Positions 1 through 8,459 of a stretch of 55,882 nucleotides of DNA are shown here, in pieces. Position 1 is the first letter of the stretch; each line of letters opens with the position of its first letter. The notes beneath the pieces were generated by a model that was not told the DNA's origin, ran no database searches, and saw only the letters and a list, made by a program, of their open reading frames with translations. This DNA comes from Vibrio sp. UCD-FRSSP16_30 (lineage in GTDB: Bacteria > Pseudomonadota > Gammaproteobacteria > Enterobacterales > Vibrionaceae). The stretch is from contig NZ_LZFW01000014.1 of assembly GCF_001676025.1 (NCBI RefSeq), forward strand, positions 45,206-101,087, read 5' to 3'. The position numbers and the translations under genes are program-made.

Positions 1-233
1 ACTCTCGCTATCGTATCAGCTGAAGGAATACCGGCTTCAAAATCACCATAATGTTTCAAAAAACTTAATCGTATTTCACCAAAATCGCTAATGCCTTCCC
101 AGGTATCTTGACCTGACAAAACACCACAAATTGTCAGCAAAATAATATCGGACAATTTATGATTAACTTTTGCAGCTTGGCGGTAATCTTTAATAGCTGA
201 GAAGTGCATAAATGGATTGGTCATTTTTGTCAT
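1..233 (-). CDS. ISAs1-family transposase, N-terminal part (runs off the left edge)
   Basis: The minus strand reads from an ATG at 233-231 as [19 protein letters not shown], continuing with [20 protein letters not shown] and then a [20 protein letters not shown] stretch. This is the conserved N-terminal domain of ISAs1/H-repeat (DDE_Tnp_1-associated) transposases. About 77 codons are visible and the reading frame is open to the window edge; the DDE catalytic domain would lie outside. The gene is co-directional with, and downstream of, the wza-wzb-wzc operon. I could not locate the terminal inverted repeat of the element in 234-516. Whether the element is complete cannot be told from here. Confidence 0.85.
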   Translation of the reverse strand, partial: MTKMTNPFMHFSAIKDYRQAAKVNHKLSDIILLTICGVLSGQDTWEGISDFGEIRLSFLKHYGDFEAGIPSADTIAR

Positions 234-485
234 TATCTGGCTCCAAATGAATATGAAGCTATTAGACAACAATCAAAATGATCTAAAATCTACTCCTTTA
301 TTAAGCAATACAGATGTGACGTATGTGATGAAATAAGTAATAAATGGACTAGTGTTTGAAAATTTTCGCAGGCTTAACCCTTTTTAAATGGGAATGTTCA
401 TGCGATTTCCCTGCTATTGAACCTAGGCATGCTTTGCTTCGAACTTTAGTGAAGACCAGAATGTGCTTAGGCCTTCTTCAGAGTG

Positions 486-514
486 AAAAAGCTCAACTCA
501 GTGTGAGTTTTTAG
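486..514 (-). terminator. Probable intrinsic terminator of the wza-wzb-wzc operon
   Basis: A short stem AACTCA / TGAGTT (495-500 and 504-509, loop GTG) lies just past the wzc stop. On the minus strand it is followed after a few bases by a run of T (complement of the A run at 486-490). There is also a T run on the plus-strand side, so it could act in both directions. The stem is only 6 bp. Confidence 0.5.
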
Positions 515-516
515 GA

Positions 517-2700
517 TTACTCACTCTTATAAGCATAATTATAATACCCATAAGAATACGAACTAGAAGCTGTCTTCTCTACTGCATTCAAAATTACGCC
601 TTTGGTTTCTATCCCTGCTTGGTCCAAACGATCAACGGCCACTTCTAGCTCTTTTGGCGCTGTAAATCCAAAACGGGCAACCATTAGCGTGGTGCCTGCT
701 TGACGACCAATAATTGCCGCATCTGTAACCGCTAAAACAGGTGGCGTATCAATCACTACGATATCGTAATGTTCGCTTGCCCATGATAGTAGCTCTTCAA
801 AACGTGGATGCATTAGGAGTTCAGACGGGTTCGGTGGTGTTTTACCTTTTGCAATAAAGTCTAAGTTACTTAGTATTTGTGAATGCATGACTTCATCTAC
901 TGATTTATCATTAACCAGTATATCGCTCAAACCAAATGCATGAGGCAGATTTGCGTGCTTGCCTAGATGACCACGACGTAAGTCAGCATCTATGGTCAGC
1001 ACTTTCTTACCTGATGAAGCAATGATATTAGCTAGGTTTGATGATATGAATGATTTACCGATTGTAGGCGAAGGACCACTGATCATAATAATGTTATTTT
1101 TTGCTTCCATCATTGCAAAGTGCAAACTGGTGCGAAGTGATCTTAATGCTTCTACTGATAGGTCGGCAGGATTAACTTCTGAAAGTAATAACTCTTGTGC
1201 GGAATACTTTTTGCCTTTGCGTTTTTTATCGGACAAACGGTTGATTTTATCTTGTTGCTCCGATTTTGGAACAGTGGCATAAACAGGTAAGCCAAGCTCT
1301 TCAATTTGGTCTGGGCTTTCAATGCCTCTATGGAATGCAGCTTTAAGCAATACAAAGGCAACACTTAACATTCCACCAAGTAATGTTGCTAACACTACAA
1401 TCAGTGGTTTCTTTGGTTTAATTGGATTGCTGTAAACTTCTGCTTTATCCAAGATGCGAACATTACCTACAGTGCTTGCTTTAACAACGCTTAGCTCTTG
1501 AGATTTATTTAAAAGCTGTAGATATATTTGTTGGTTTACTTCTACATCACGAGTTAAACGCAATACCGCACGCTGAGTTTTAGGTAACTTCTTAATCTCA
1601 GCTTCCATTCTGTGCTTTTGATTTTCGAGGGTTTTACGCTTTTCTAGTACTGCGATATAAGCAGGGTGCTGTTTGGTAAAACGCTGAGCAAGTTCACTTT
1701 CTTTAAATGTTAATTCATTAAGTTGCGCTTCTAATTCCACCATTACTTTAAGCTTAGATTGAGCTTCTAATCCTAAATCTACTGAATCATTATCCTGACG
1801 ATATTGATTTAGTTTATCTTCATTAATAGTTAACTGAGCTTTAATTTCCGGTAGCTTTTTAGCAAGGAATTTAAGGCTGTTTTCAGCTTCTGCTGCGTTG
1901 CGGTCGACGTTTTGTAAGAAGTAGTTATTGGCAATATCATTGAGTATATTAATGATTGTTGCTTTATGCTCACCTTCAAAGCCAAAGGACAAAATGCCGG
2001 ACTGCTTACCACGCTCACTCACAGATAATGAACTACTCAACCACTGAATTGCATCCAGTTTTGTGCGTTTTCCTAAGCTAAATTGTTGACCTTGTTTGCC
2101 GTCAAGATAAGAAATAAACAAAGAGTAAGGCATTGCACCATCGCTCATCGCAAGTTCATCAACTCTACCTTTAACAATAAGCTTTTCATTGGCATCAATA
2201 ACGCTGTATTCGCCCGTTTTTGGGTTATCTAGGGTAACTATGTAACCCCCTGTATTGGCATATTCAGGAATATCAAATCGTTCAACTTTGATTTCCGCTT
2301 CTTCGCCAAGACGTTTTGCTAAACCTTTGCCAATAACGGGCATATAGATTGGGTTGGCGACAGTTGTAAGGTTATATCTATCGACAGTTTTGCCCAATAC
2401 CATACGAGATTTGATAATTTCGATTTCAGTAGAGGCTTGTGACTCAGGGGCAAACATGTCACTCATGCCTTCGGTCAATGCCGAAAAGCCAGAAGATTTT
2501 TGTTCAACTTGAACTAACGCGTCTGCTTTATAAATTGGCGTAGCAAGCAGTGCATAAGCAACGCCACCAACAGCAAAAACGAAAGTAGTGAATATTATTA
2601 TCCATTTACCATCAAGTAGAAGACCAAGCAGTTTCCCAAGATCTATCACATCCGGCTGGGTTGCTTGCTGAGGACGGTTTGAACGATTTGTTTGAGTCAT
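517..2700 (-). CDS. wzc: Tyrosine-protein kinase / polysaccharide co-polymerase Wzc
   Basis: Inner-membrane bacterial tyrosine kinase that drives assembly and export of capsule or exopolysaccharide together with Wza. The 727-aa length matches Wzc. An N-terminal Wzz domain has TM1 at about 33-54, followed by a long periplasmic coiled region and TM2 at about 432-452. The cytoplasmic kinase domain has Walker A SGPSPTIGKS (541-550, K549), Walker A' VLTIDADL (567-574) and Walker B DIVVIDTPP (646-654). The C-terminus carries the tyrosine cluster (Y715, 717, 719, 720, 722, 724) that is autophosphorylated in this family and dephosphorylated by Wzb. It is the last gene of wza-wzb-wzc, 105 bp after wzb, and is followed by a small terminator and an IS rather than by sugar-synthesis genes. 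The substrate polysaccharide is unknown. Confidence 0.95.
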   Translation of the reverse strand: MTQTNRSNRPQQATQPDVIDLGKLLGLLLDGKWIIIFTTFVFAVGGVAYALLATPIYKADALVQVEQKSSGFSALTEGMSDMFAPESQASTEIEIIKSRMVLGKTVDRYNLTTVANPIYMPVIGKGLAKRLGEEAEIKVERFDIPEYANTGGYIVTLDNPKTGEYSVIDANEKLIVKGRVDELAMSDGAMPYSLFISYLDGKQGQQFSLGKRTKLDAIQWLSSSLSVSERGKQSGILSFGFEGEHKATIINILNDIANNYFLQNVDRNAAEAENSLKFLAKKLPEIKAQLTINEDKLNQYRQDNDSVDLGLEAQSKLKVMVELEAQLNELTFKESELAQRFTKQHPAYIAVLEKRKTLENQKHRMEAEIKKLPKTQRAVLRLTRDVEVNQQIYLQLLNKSQELSVVKASTVGNVRILDKAEVYSNPIKPKKPLIVVLATLLGGMLSVAFVLLKAAFHRGIESPDQIEELGLPVYATVPKSEQQDKINRLSDKKRKGKKYSAQELLLSEVNPADLSVEALRSLRTSLHFAMMEAKNNIIMISGPSPTIGKSFISSNLANIIASSGKKVLTIDADLRRGHLGKHANLPHAFGLSDILVNDKSVDEVMHSQILSNLDFIAKGKTPPNPSELLMHPRFEELLSWASEHYDIVVIDTPPVLAVTDAAIIGRQAGTTLMVARFGFTAPKELEVAVDRLDQAGIETKGVILNAVEKTASSSYSYGYYNYAYKSE

Positions 2701-2805
2701 GTTTTATATATATTCTTTTTGTCACAATTTCAGAAAGTAGACTGAAATAAAGGGAGGTATTTGACTTAGTTATCTACAACACTAATAACTAAAGCTAATT
2801 CTTAA

Positions 2806-3231
2806 TTAAAGACGTTTAATCCAAGCATCGGCAGACTGTTCGACTAGCTTATAAACATGCTCAAACGCTTCTATGCTTTGCTTATATGGATCAGGGATTT
2901 CTTTATTTAACCAATGCCCGTATAGCATTGTTTTTCCGCGTGCGCCTGGGGCTAGTTTGGTGATGGCATCTATGTGCTTCTTTTCCATCACTAAAATCAA
3001 GTCACTTTCTGCAATCATGTCGCTGGTGATTTGTCTTGCTACATGTTGTGATAGGCTCACATTGTGTGCTTGGCAAACTTGTTCGCTTTTAGGATCGGCG
3101 GGTTTATCGACCAGAGCGCCAAGGCCTGCGGAAGTGATTTTTTTTGCAGGCAATGCTTGTTTTAACAACTCTTCACCAATAGGTGAGCGACAGATATTGC
3201 CGATACAAACTACTAAAATGTTATCAAACAT
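2806..3231 (-). CDS. wzb: Low-molecular-weight protein tyrosine phosphatase Wzb
   Basis: Cytoplasmic phosphatase that removes phosphate from the tyrosine tail of Wzc and so resets the export cycle. The 141-aa protein starts with the P-loop signature CIGNICRS, with catalytic C9 and R15. It has the general-acid motif DPY at D114-Y116, as in the LMW-PTP family. It lies 25 bp downstream of wza and 105 bp upstream of wzc on the same strand, the classical order of group 1 capsule and colanic-acid-type operons. Length and motifs are complete. Confidence 0.95.
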   Translation of the reverse strand: MFDNILVVCIGNICRSPIGEELLKQALPAKKITSAGLGALVDKPADPKSEQVCQAHNVSLSQHVARQITSDMIAESDLILVMEKKHIDAITKLAPGARGKTMLYGHWLNKEIPDPYKQSIEAFEHVYKLVEQSADAWIKRL

Positions 3232-3256
3232 TTAATTCGTCTCTTAGCTAATGCAA

Positions 3257-4534
3257 TTACCAGTTATGAATTCGCGCAGCAAATTCTGAAAGGTCATTTA
3301 AGCCACCAATGGTTGGCAATAATTGACGCACAACACGGTTGTATTGTTCAATAGGCGCTGCGGTGACATAGATAACATCGTAAGCTTCTAGTTCGAACTC
3401 TGTACCTGTAACTAATGCGGTTGCGTCACTGATATCAAGCTGATAAACGTTAGCAACAATTCTTTCTGGGCGAGGTTGTTTACCCTGCTTAGCCAATTCG
3501 GCTTTTTCTTCTTGTTGCTGTGCTCTTTCATCTGCGCTTAAAGACTGATCGCGAACTTGAGCTAAATATTCTTCGTGCGACTTATCACGTTGCCCACTGC
3601 GAACCACAAACACGCCAGTTGCGTTGGCCGCCAGTTCATTAATACCACCCACTTCGCTAAGCGCTTCAGTTAATGTCATGCCTGAACGATCAATTTTAAG
3701 CAATTGAGGATCTTTTACTTCACCTAGCACAAACACTTTTTGTGCGTCGTTACGAGGGACATGGATAATATCGCCACGCTCTAATAAGCGGTTTTCGGTT
3801 AGGTCACCGTTTTGCATTAGGTCATGCAGTGATAATGTTTCTGTTTCTCCATTACGCGTTAATGTCACATTGCGCCAGTCGGCATCGCCAGTTAAACCAC
3901 CCGCCTGATTGATTGCATCTAGGAAGGTTAAAGGTACGTTGGTTAGTGGTTGATAACCTGGTTGACGAATCTCGCCAGTAACGTAGGCTTTTTGTGAGCG
4001 GAAGCCTGCGATATTCACATCCACCTGAGGGCTTTCGATGTATCGTGCTAGACGTTTTGAAATGTCTTTACGCACTTCGGTTACAGTTTTACCTGCAACT
4101 TTTACAAAGCCTATATACGGATAGAAGATAGTGCCATCTGCATGAACCCAGTGACCGGCCTCTTCAGCGCTACGATAAGAGCCTGCAGGAATGGTCAATT
4201 CTGGGTGATCCCAAATCGTAATATTAAGAATGTCACCTTGACCTATTACATACTCATAGTTTGCAATCTCAGCATCTAACACGGGGTTACTTCGAGAATG
4301 AGCTTCAACATTAGAAAAAGAGGCGTAGCGATTTACAAAAGAAGGCGATAGAGGGTACACATTCACTACGTTGACTGGCGCTTGAGCCAGTTCTTGCTCT
4401 GACATCTGAGATTCATCTGGTGTGGTGTTAAACACTTGTTTGTTGTCTAAATCAACACTAGAACCAGGCATAGTACAGCCTGAAATGGCAAGCAATGCTG
4501 CTAATGGCAATACGGTCTTAAAAATTGGCTTCAT
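3257..4534 (-). CDS. wza: Outer-membrane polysaccharide export lipoprotein Wza
   Basis: Octameric outer-membrane channel for capsule/exopolysaccharide export, the partner of Wzc. The signal peptide ends in a lipobox, LAISGC, so Cys20 is the predicted lipid attachment site. A Poly_export domain begins near EYVIGQGDILNITIWDHPEL and is followed by SLBB domains (for example the stretches with VTGEIRQPGYQPL and VLGEVKDPQLL). 425 aa is somewhat longer than the roughly 380 aa typical of Wza. The extra length is a Gln/Glu-rich insertion after VRDQSLSADERAQQQEEKAE, near residues 325-355. It is the first gene of the operon, and its leader carries an ops element (4609-4623), which implies RfaH-dependent elongation. 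Confidence 0.93.
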   Translation of the reverse strand: MKPIFKTVLPLAALLAISGCTMPGSSVDLDNKQVFNTTPDESQMSEQELAQAPVNVVNVYPLSPSFVNRYASFSNVEAHSRSNPVLDAEIANYEYVIGQGDILNITIWDHPELTIPAGSYRSAEEAGHWVHADGTIFYPYIGFVKVAGKTVTEVRKDISKRLARYIESPQVDVNIAGFRSQKAYVTGEIRQPGYQPLTNVPLTFLDAINQAGGLTGDADWRNVTLTRNGETETLSLHDLMQNGDLTENRLLERGDIIHVPRNDAQKVFVLGEVKDPQLLKIDRSGMTLTEALSEVGGINELAANATGVFVVRSGQRDKSHEEYLAQVRDQSLSADERAQQQEEKAELAKQGKQPRPERIVANVYQLDISDATALVTGTEFELEAYDVIYVTAAPIEQYNRVVRQLLPTIGGLNDLSEFAARIHNW

Positions 4535-5091
4535 AATTTAACGGCTTAACTTTAAGTGAGATAAGTCTATTTCGGTTCGCGATATAGTACAGGAAAAAGA
4601 ATGTTTTAGGTACGCTACCGCCCAGAGGATTATTCGAAATTCCACGATTCGATAGTATATTGTTTGCTTATTCGTTTTATTGCTTATAGATTTATAGTAC
4701 TAAGCAAACATTGTTAGCGAAACAGCCCTTTGTGAGGTGCGTCACATTGCCGGTGCATTAGACCGCAAAATCGCTGTATTAGCATTGATCTGTAGCAACA
4801 CAAACTAGCTATTGATGGTTTTTATAGCAGTGCTATCCACAATTCATGATTAGGTTAAATGCTATTAGTCATACAATAACGCCCAGCAATGGATTCTGTC
4901 ACAATTATATTTAAAATATATGACACAGTTACAATTAGTAATACTTTAGGGCTATTAGATTACGCCTAAACCGCTTCTATTTCCAACAAATATTGCAAAC
5001 TTTCAAAAAACATATACGTGCTATTTTATATACGCGTAACATGCATATGATTAGCTTAATTCTGTATTTCAAATACTCATTTCTTTACCAT
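4535..5091. other. AT-rich leader/promoter region of the capsule operon
   Basis: This gap separates wza (-) from the 3' end of the SBF-type gene (-). It holds the ops element and, farther upstream, an AT-rich interrupted palindrome with arms TGTCA (4897-4901) and TGACA (4921-4925) around a TATATTTAAAATATA core. I see no convincing gene here; a short plus-strand frame from 4993 is antisense to the neighbouring gene's end and has no supporting features. The wza promoter presumably lies between 4640 and 4990, but I cannot pick a clear -35/-10 pair. Confidence 0.5.
4609..4623 (-). promoter_or_regulatory. ops element (JUMPstart core) for RfaH recruitment
   Basis: The minus strand reads GGGCGGTAGCGTACC, containing the ops core GGCGGTAGCGT found in leaders of RfaH-controlled surface-polysaccharide operons. 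It lies about 75 bp upstream of the wza start in the right orientation. Only the ops part of the 39-bp JUMPstart is clearly conserved. Confidence 0.85.
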
Positions 5092-6075
5092 CTAATCAGC
5101 TTTTACTTTCGCTGCGTATCGATTGGCCAGCATCGCACAATAAAAAATTTGAATAGGATGATAGAGCATGATCGGCAATAAAATCATGCCTAAATTTGGA
5201 TTGTGGACAAAAATCACTTTAGCCATAGGTATACCTGCCGCCAGTGTTTTCTTGGATCCACAAAATACTGCTGTGACTTCATCTTGTAGTGCAAAACCGG
5301 CCTTTCTTGCGCCCCACTGTATGCTGTGCACCATCACTAGCAACACTATAGTACAAATAACAATGCAAGCGATAAGCAGAGGCAAAGAGAAGTCGTGCCA
5401 AATGCGATGCTCTATCGAATCACAAAACGCACTGTAAACAATAACAAGAATCACGTATTTATCGAGCTTGTTGACCACCGCTTTGTGTTTTTGTATCCAC
5501 TCTAGTAATAACGGGCGAAGTAATTGCCCTGCTATCATGGGCAGTAACAGCATTTTTGAAATGGACAGTACTGAATCAAGCAAATTAAGCTCGGCACCTT
5601 CCATTCCCATAAAGGCTTGGATAAGCAGCGGTGTAATAAATACGCCTAAGATGCTAGATAGAGAGGCATTGAAAATGGCGCCGGGTAAGTTACCTTTGCC
5701 AATTGCGGTCATGGCAACCGATGATGAGATGGTGCTGGGTAAAACGAACAGATAACAAAAGCCAAACGCCAGTGCGGCGGGCATATAAGTCAGCATGCCT
5801 TGACCAAATATAAGCCAAAGCAGTGGATAGGCGACAAAGGTGGCGCATTGCACGTATAAGTGAAGCTTCCAGTTGGCCACACCTTGCGCAATGGCTTTAG
5901 GAGATAGCCCAAGACCATGTAAAAAGAACACTAAGGCGATGCCCAGTACGGTGAAGGTATCTAAATGCAGTATGCCGCCCGACTTACCCCAATTGGGCGT
6001 GAGGGTTGCCAGCACAATCGCCAACACCATTCCCACCAAGAACCATTCTTTTTTTAGCCTGTTGAGTAAGGACAT
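5092..6075 (-). CDS. Bile acid:sodium symporter-like transporter (SBF-like, YfeH type)
   Basis: Polytopic inner-membrane protein of 327 aa with about nine to ten hydrophobic segments. It resembles the SBF-like family of E. coli YfeH in length and in the opening pattern (short basic N-terminus, TM, then HLDTFTVLGIALVFFLHGLG and LPSTISSSVAMTAIGKGNLP). The second of these is the usual crossover motif of this fold, and GSKKTLAAGIPMAKVIF near the C-terminus is also typical. The substrate is unknown; SBF-like members have been linked to organic-anion transport. The ATG at 6075 has only a weak AGAG Shine-Dalgarno. It appears to be a single-gene unit. Confidence 0.8.
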   Translation of the reverse strand: MSLLNRLKKEWFLVGMVLAIVLATLTPNWGKSGGILHLDTFTVLGIALVFFLHGLGLSPKAIAQGVANWKLHLYVQCATFVAYPLLWLIFGQGMLTYMPAALAFGFCYLFVLPSTISSSVAMTAIGKGNLPGAIFNASLSSILGVFITPLLIQAFMGMEGAELNLLDSVLSISKMLLLPMIAGQLLRPLLLEWIQKHKAVVNKLDKYVILVIVYSAFCDSIEHRIWHDFSLPLLIACIVICTIVLLVMVHSIQWGARKAGFALQDEVTAVFCGSKKTLAAGIPMAKVIFVHNPNLGMILLPIMLYHPIQIFYCAMLANRYAAKVKAD

Positions 6076-6222
6076 GTATATATCTCTATCATGCGCTTTA
6101 TCGAGCTACAATCTGGCTCGATTTGAATGAGCACGATGCTAGCAGTTTCTGGGTGTGGGGGATAGGCGCGCGCTAGGTTCTATGTCCTGGGCTCTGAGTT
6201 CCAGCTTCCCAGGGCCTAACCC

Positions 6223-6570
6223 CTACCCAATTCTATGCTCATATTCCACTACCACCTGATTACCATCTACATATACGTTACGGATGTTGCCGTCGACGGA
6301 CATTCTTGAGCATAACGTAATGATGCTATTTTCAGCTGAAACGTTCACTCTTAAAGAAGGAATCACATAGGCAGGATCGATCTTTAAGTATTCACAAAAG
6401 CGTGTCACAAAAGGATACGTTAGGGAGCCTTTGCCACGCAACAGTTGGCCAAATTCGGCTTGTGAAACGCCGAGCTTTCGGGAAATGTCCATTTGGGTTA
6501 AACGCATTTTGGCTTTTTGTGACATCCAAGTGTCATAAAGGGCAGCGCGATCTTGTTCGGTAAATTCCAT
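6223..6570 (-). CDS. Small XRE-like helix-turn-helix protein
   Basis: The 115-aa protein has an N-terminal lambda-repressor-like HTH (about residues 20-70): LTQMDISRKLGVSQAEFGQL followed by LRGKGSLTYPFVTRFCEYLKID, where the last part resembles the helix that selects the cohort of XRE proteins. The C-terminal 40 residues are a short predicted beta-rich tail of unknown role. It is probably a DNA-binding regulator. It is transcribed alone, between an SBF-type transporter and queC, and the targets are unknown. Confidence 0.7.
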   Translation of the reverse strand: MEFTEQDRAALYDTWMSQKAKMRLTQMDISRKLGVSQAEFGQLLRGKGSLTYPFVTRFCEYLKIDPAYVIPSLRVNVSAENSIITLCSRMSVDGNIRNVYVDGNQVVVEYEHRIG

Positions 6571-6694
6571 GAGGGTTTTCTGGGTAGCGATTGATTGCTA
6601 ATAGTGTCGCTTTGCCACGCTACTCAATTGTCAATTCAGCGTAAGGTTACTGTTTGCATAACGACAGATTGAGTAACGTGACATTATCGAGTGA

Positions 6695-6725
6695 TAAAAA
6701 AGCCCCAATGAAAATCATTGAGGCT
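6695..6725 (-). terminator. Intrinsic terminator downstream of queC
   Basis: Read on the minus strand, AGCCTCAATGA / TCATTGGGGCT form a stem (with one mismatch) around a TTT loop, followed directly by TTTTTTATC. It lies 50 bp after the queC stop and has the right polarity. Confidence 0.85.
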
Positions 6726-6772
6726 GGTTATTATTGCTAATCAATTCAAATAGGTAGCAGTTTTGAGTCGTT

Positions 6773-7459
6773 TTATGCGGTTTTCTGTCTGTAATCCGCC
6801 ATAATTTGCTGTGAGTTTTGCTGATACTGCTCAAGCCCCTTGGCTCTTAAGTCACATGCAGGGCAATCCCCACAACCGCTACCCACAATGCCGTTATAGC
6901 AAGTAAGCGTCTCATCTCGCACCATTTCTAATGCATTGTAGTGATCAGCCATTGCCCATGTCTCCGCTTTATTTAGCCACATTAATGGGGTGTTGACTTG
7001 CAGTGGGTAATCCATACCTAGTGCCAATGCTGAGGTCATGGTTTTGACAAATTCATCTCGGCAGTCAGGATAGCCTGAAAAGTCGGTTTCACATACGCCG
7101 GTAATTAATGTCTTCGCGCCTACTTGGTAGGCATAAATGCCCGCTAACGTCAGGAACAAAATATTACGCCCCGGAACAAACGAGTTGGGTAATCCGTTAT
7201 CGGCTAATTCATGTGAGACAGGAATATCATCTCTAGTGAGCGAGCTTACTGCAAGTTCATTAAGCAGCGTCACATCCATGACTTTGTGCGCTTTCACGCC
7301 TAGCTTTTTCGCCATCTTTTGCGCGATTTCGATCTCTTGGCGATGACGTTGCCCGTAGTCATAAGTAATGGCATGAACTTCATCAAATTGAGTTAAGGCT
7401 TGCACTAGGCAGGTCGTTGAGTCTTGACCTCCACTGAAGATAACTACGGCTTTGTTCAT
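6773..7459 (-). CDS. queC: 7-cyano-7-deazaguanine synthase QueC
   Basis: Cytosolic ATP-dependent enzyme that converts 7-carboxy-7-deazaguanine plus ammonia to preQ0 in queuosine biosynthesis. The 228-aa protein has the PP-loop SGGQDS at residues 9-14. It also has the four zinc-binding cysteines C187, C196, C199 and C202 in [20 protein letters not shown]. Length and motifs match the family. It is monocistronic, with a terminator 50 bp downstream and a divergent promoter region shared with mgsA. Confidence 0.97.
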   Translation of the reverse strand: MNKAVVIFSGGQDSTTCLVQALTQFDEVHAITYDYGQRHRQEIEIAQKMAKKLGVKAHKVMDVTLLNELAVSSLTRDDIPVSHELADNGLPNSFVPGRNILFLTLAGIYAYQVGAKTLITGVCETDFSGYPDCRDEFVKTMTSALALGMDYPLQVNTPLMWLNKAETWAMADHYNALEMVRDETLTCYNGIVGSGCGDCPACDLRAKGLEQYQQNSQQIMADYRQKTA

Positions 7460-7640
7460 TGTGTATTCCTAGATTGATAATGATGATGTTAGTTTGCGCT
7501 GACAATTTAACAAATCTCTCAGATTGAGTAAATTTATCTGACTTACTGATGTAAGAAAGATAAATTCCATCTTCATACTGCCAAAGTTAATTAGACTAAT
7601 GATAGTATCTATTTAAACAACAACATTAGGTAACTAAACC

Positions 7641-8096
7641 ATGGAAAAAACCACCCGTACTATGAAGGCGCATAAGCATGTTGCCCTCGTTGCCCACGAC
7701 CACTACAAACAAGAGTTACTAAGCTGGACTGAAGAAAATAAAGCAAAGCTTGAGAAGCACACACTTTACGCCACCGGCACAACAGGTAACCTTTTAAGCC
7801 GTGAAACGGGTCTTGAAATAGAAAGCTTAATGAGTGGCCCTATGGGTGGCGACCAGCAGTTGGGTGCATTAATCGCGCAAGGCAAAATAGATGTCATGAT
7901 TTTCTTCTGGGACCCATTAAATGCCGCCCCCCATGACCCTGATGTAAAAGCACTGCTGCGTATTGCTAGTGTGTGGAATATTCCAATTGCCACTAACCGC
8001 GCGACCGCTCGCTTCTTATTTGACTCTTCTCTTATTGACCAAGAAGTAGAGATTTCTATTCCTGATTATCAGAGCTATTTGGAAAAACGCACTTAG
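7641..8096 (+). CDS. mgsA: Methylglyoxal synthase MgsA
   Basis: Cytosolic enzyme that converts dihydroxyacetone phosphate to methylglyoxal plus phosphate, a bypass used when phosphate limits lower glycolysis. The 151-aa protein shows the family's phosphate-binding ATGTTGNLL, the catalytic [12 protein letters not shown] (Asp of GGDQ), and [15 protein letters not shown] followed by ATNRATA. The ATG at 7641 gives the usual length. In E. coli mgsA lies beside helD, as it does here, although in this window a small secreted-protein gene separates them. Confidence 0.97.
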   Translation: MEKTTRTMKAHKHVALVAHDHYKQELLSWTEENKAKLEKHTLYATGTTGNLLSRETGLEIESLMSGPMGGDQQLGALIAQGKIDVMIFFWDPLNAAPHDPDVKALLRIASVWNIPIATNRATARFLFDSSLIDQEVEISIPDYQSYLEKRT

Positions 8097-8123
8097 TTGC
8101 TCAAATGTATTCGTATAATAGAT

Positions 8124-8172
8124 GAACCTGTTATCAGCCAATTACGACCATGGTATTAACAGGTTCATTTTC
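8124..8172 (+). terminator. Terminator between mgsA and the convergent small gene
   Basis: Perfect 10-bp arms GAACCTGTTA (8124-8133) and TAACAGGTTC (8157-8166) are followed by ATTTTC on the plus strand. The loop is long (23 nt), so efficiency is uncertain. Confidence 0.6.
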
Positions 8173-8180
8173 ATATATAG

Positions 8181-8420
8181 CTAAGCGCTTTTGCTTGTTT
8201 GTGGCTTGCAATCTTTGGACTTTTTAGAAGAGCGACGCTTTGCTCTGTCATCATTGCTAGTGCCGGCTCTATTTTCCGCAACATCAATGCTTGATGACAT
8301 GCTGATGCCTTGTTCATAGACAGTAGTGTGCGCCATTACCTGACTATTAGAGTCCATATTTACAGCGGCCAAGGTTGCCATGAAAATCACGGCGAATAAT
8401 GTCATTACTTTTTTCTTCAC
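8181..8420 (-). CDS. Small secreted basic protein, unknown function
   Basis: The 79-aa protein has an N-terminal signal-like segment (MKKKVMTLFAVIFMATLAAV). The mature part is hydrophilic and ends in a Lys/Arg/Ser-rich tail, RAKRRSSKKSKDCKPQTSKS, with one cysteine. The start is a GTG (8420-8418) preceded by a strong AGGAGG at 6-nt spacing, which argues that it is really translated. It lies 39 bp downstream of helD on the same strand and may be cotranscribed with it. I do not recognise the family. It is more likely a periplasmic or cell-surface peptide than a lipoprotein, since no lipobox is visible. Confidence 0.6.
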   Translation of the reverse strand: MKKKVMTLFAVIFMATLAAVNMDSNSQVMAHTTVYEQGISMSSSIDVAENRAGTSNDDRAKRRSSKKSKDCKPQTSKSA

Positions 8421-8459
8421 TTAACACCTCCTTGTGTTTATCCAAACTAAGCCTGATTA

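Noticed and set aside
234..480. Terminal inverted repeat of the ISAs1-type element
   Set aside because: Several short candidates exist but the other IS end is outside the window, so no pair can be confirmed.
992..1282. Plus-strand frame inside wzc
   Set aside because: Antisense shadow of the conserved kinase domain; the minus-strand frame has all Wzc motifs.
4570..4660. Full 39-bp JUMPstart sequence
   Set aside because: Only the ops core is conserved; the upstream part does not match the consensus.
4993..5181. Small plus-strand gene (62 codons)
   Set aside because: Half antisense to the SBF-type gene, no ribosome site, no recognisable sequence.
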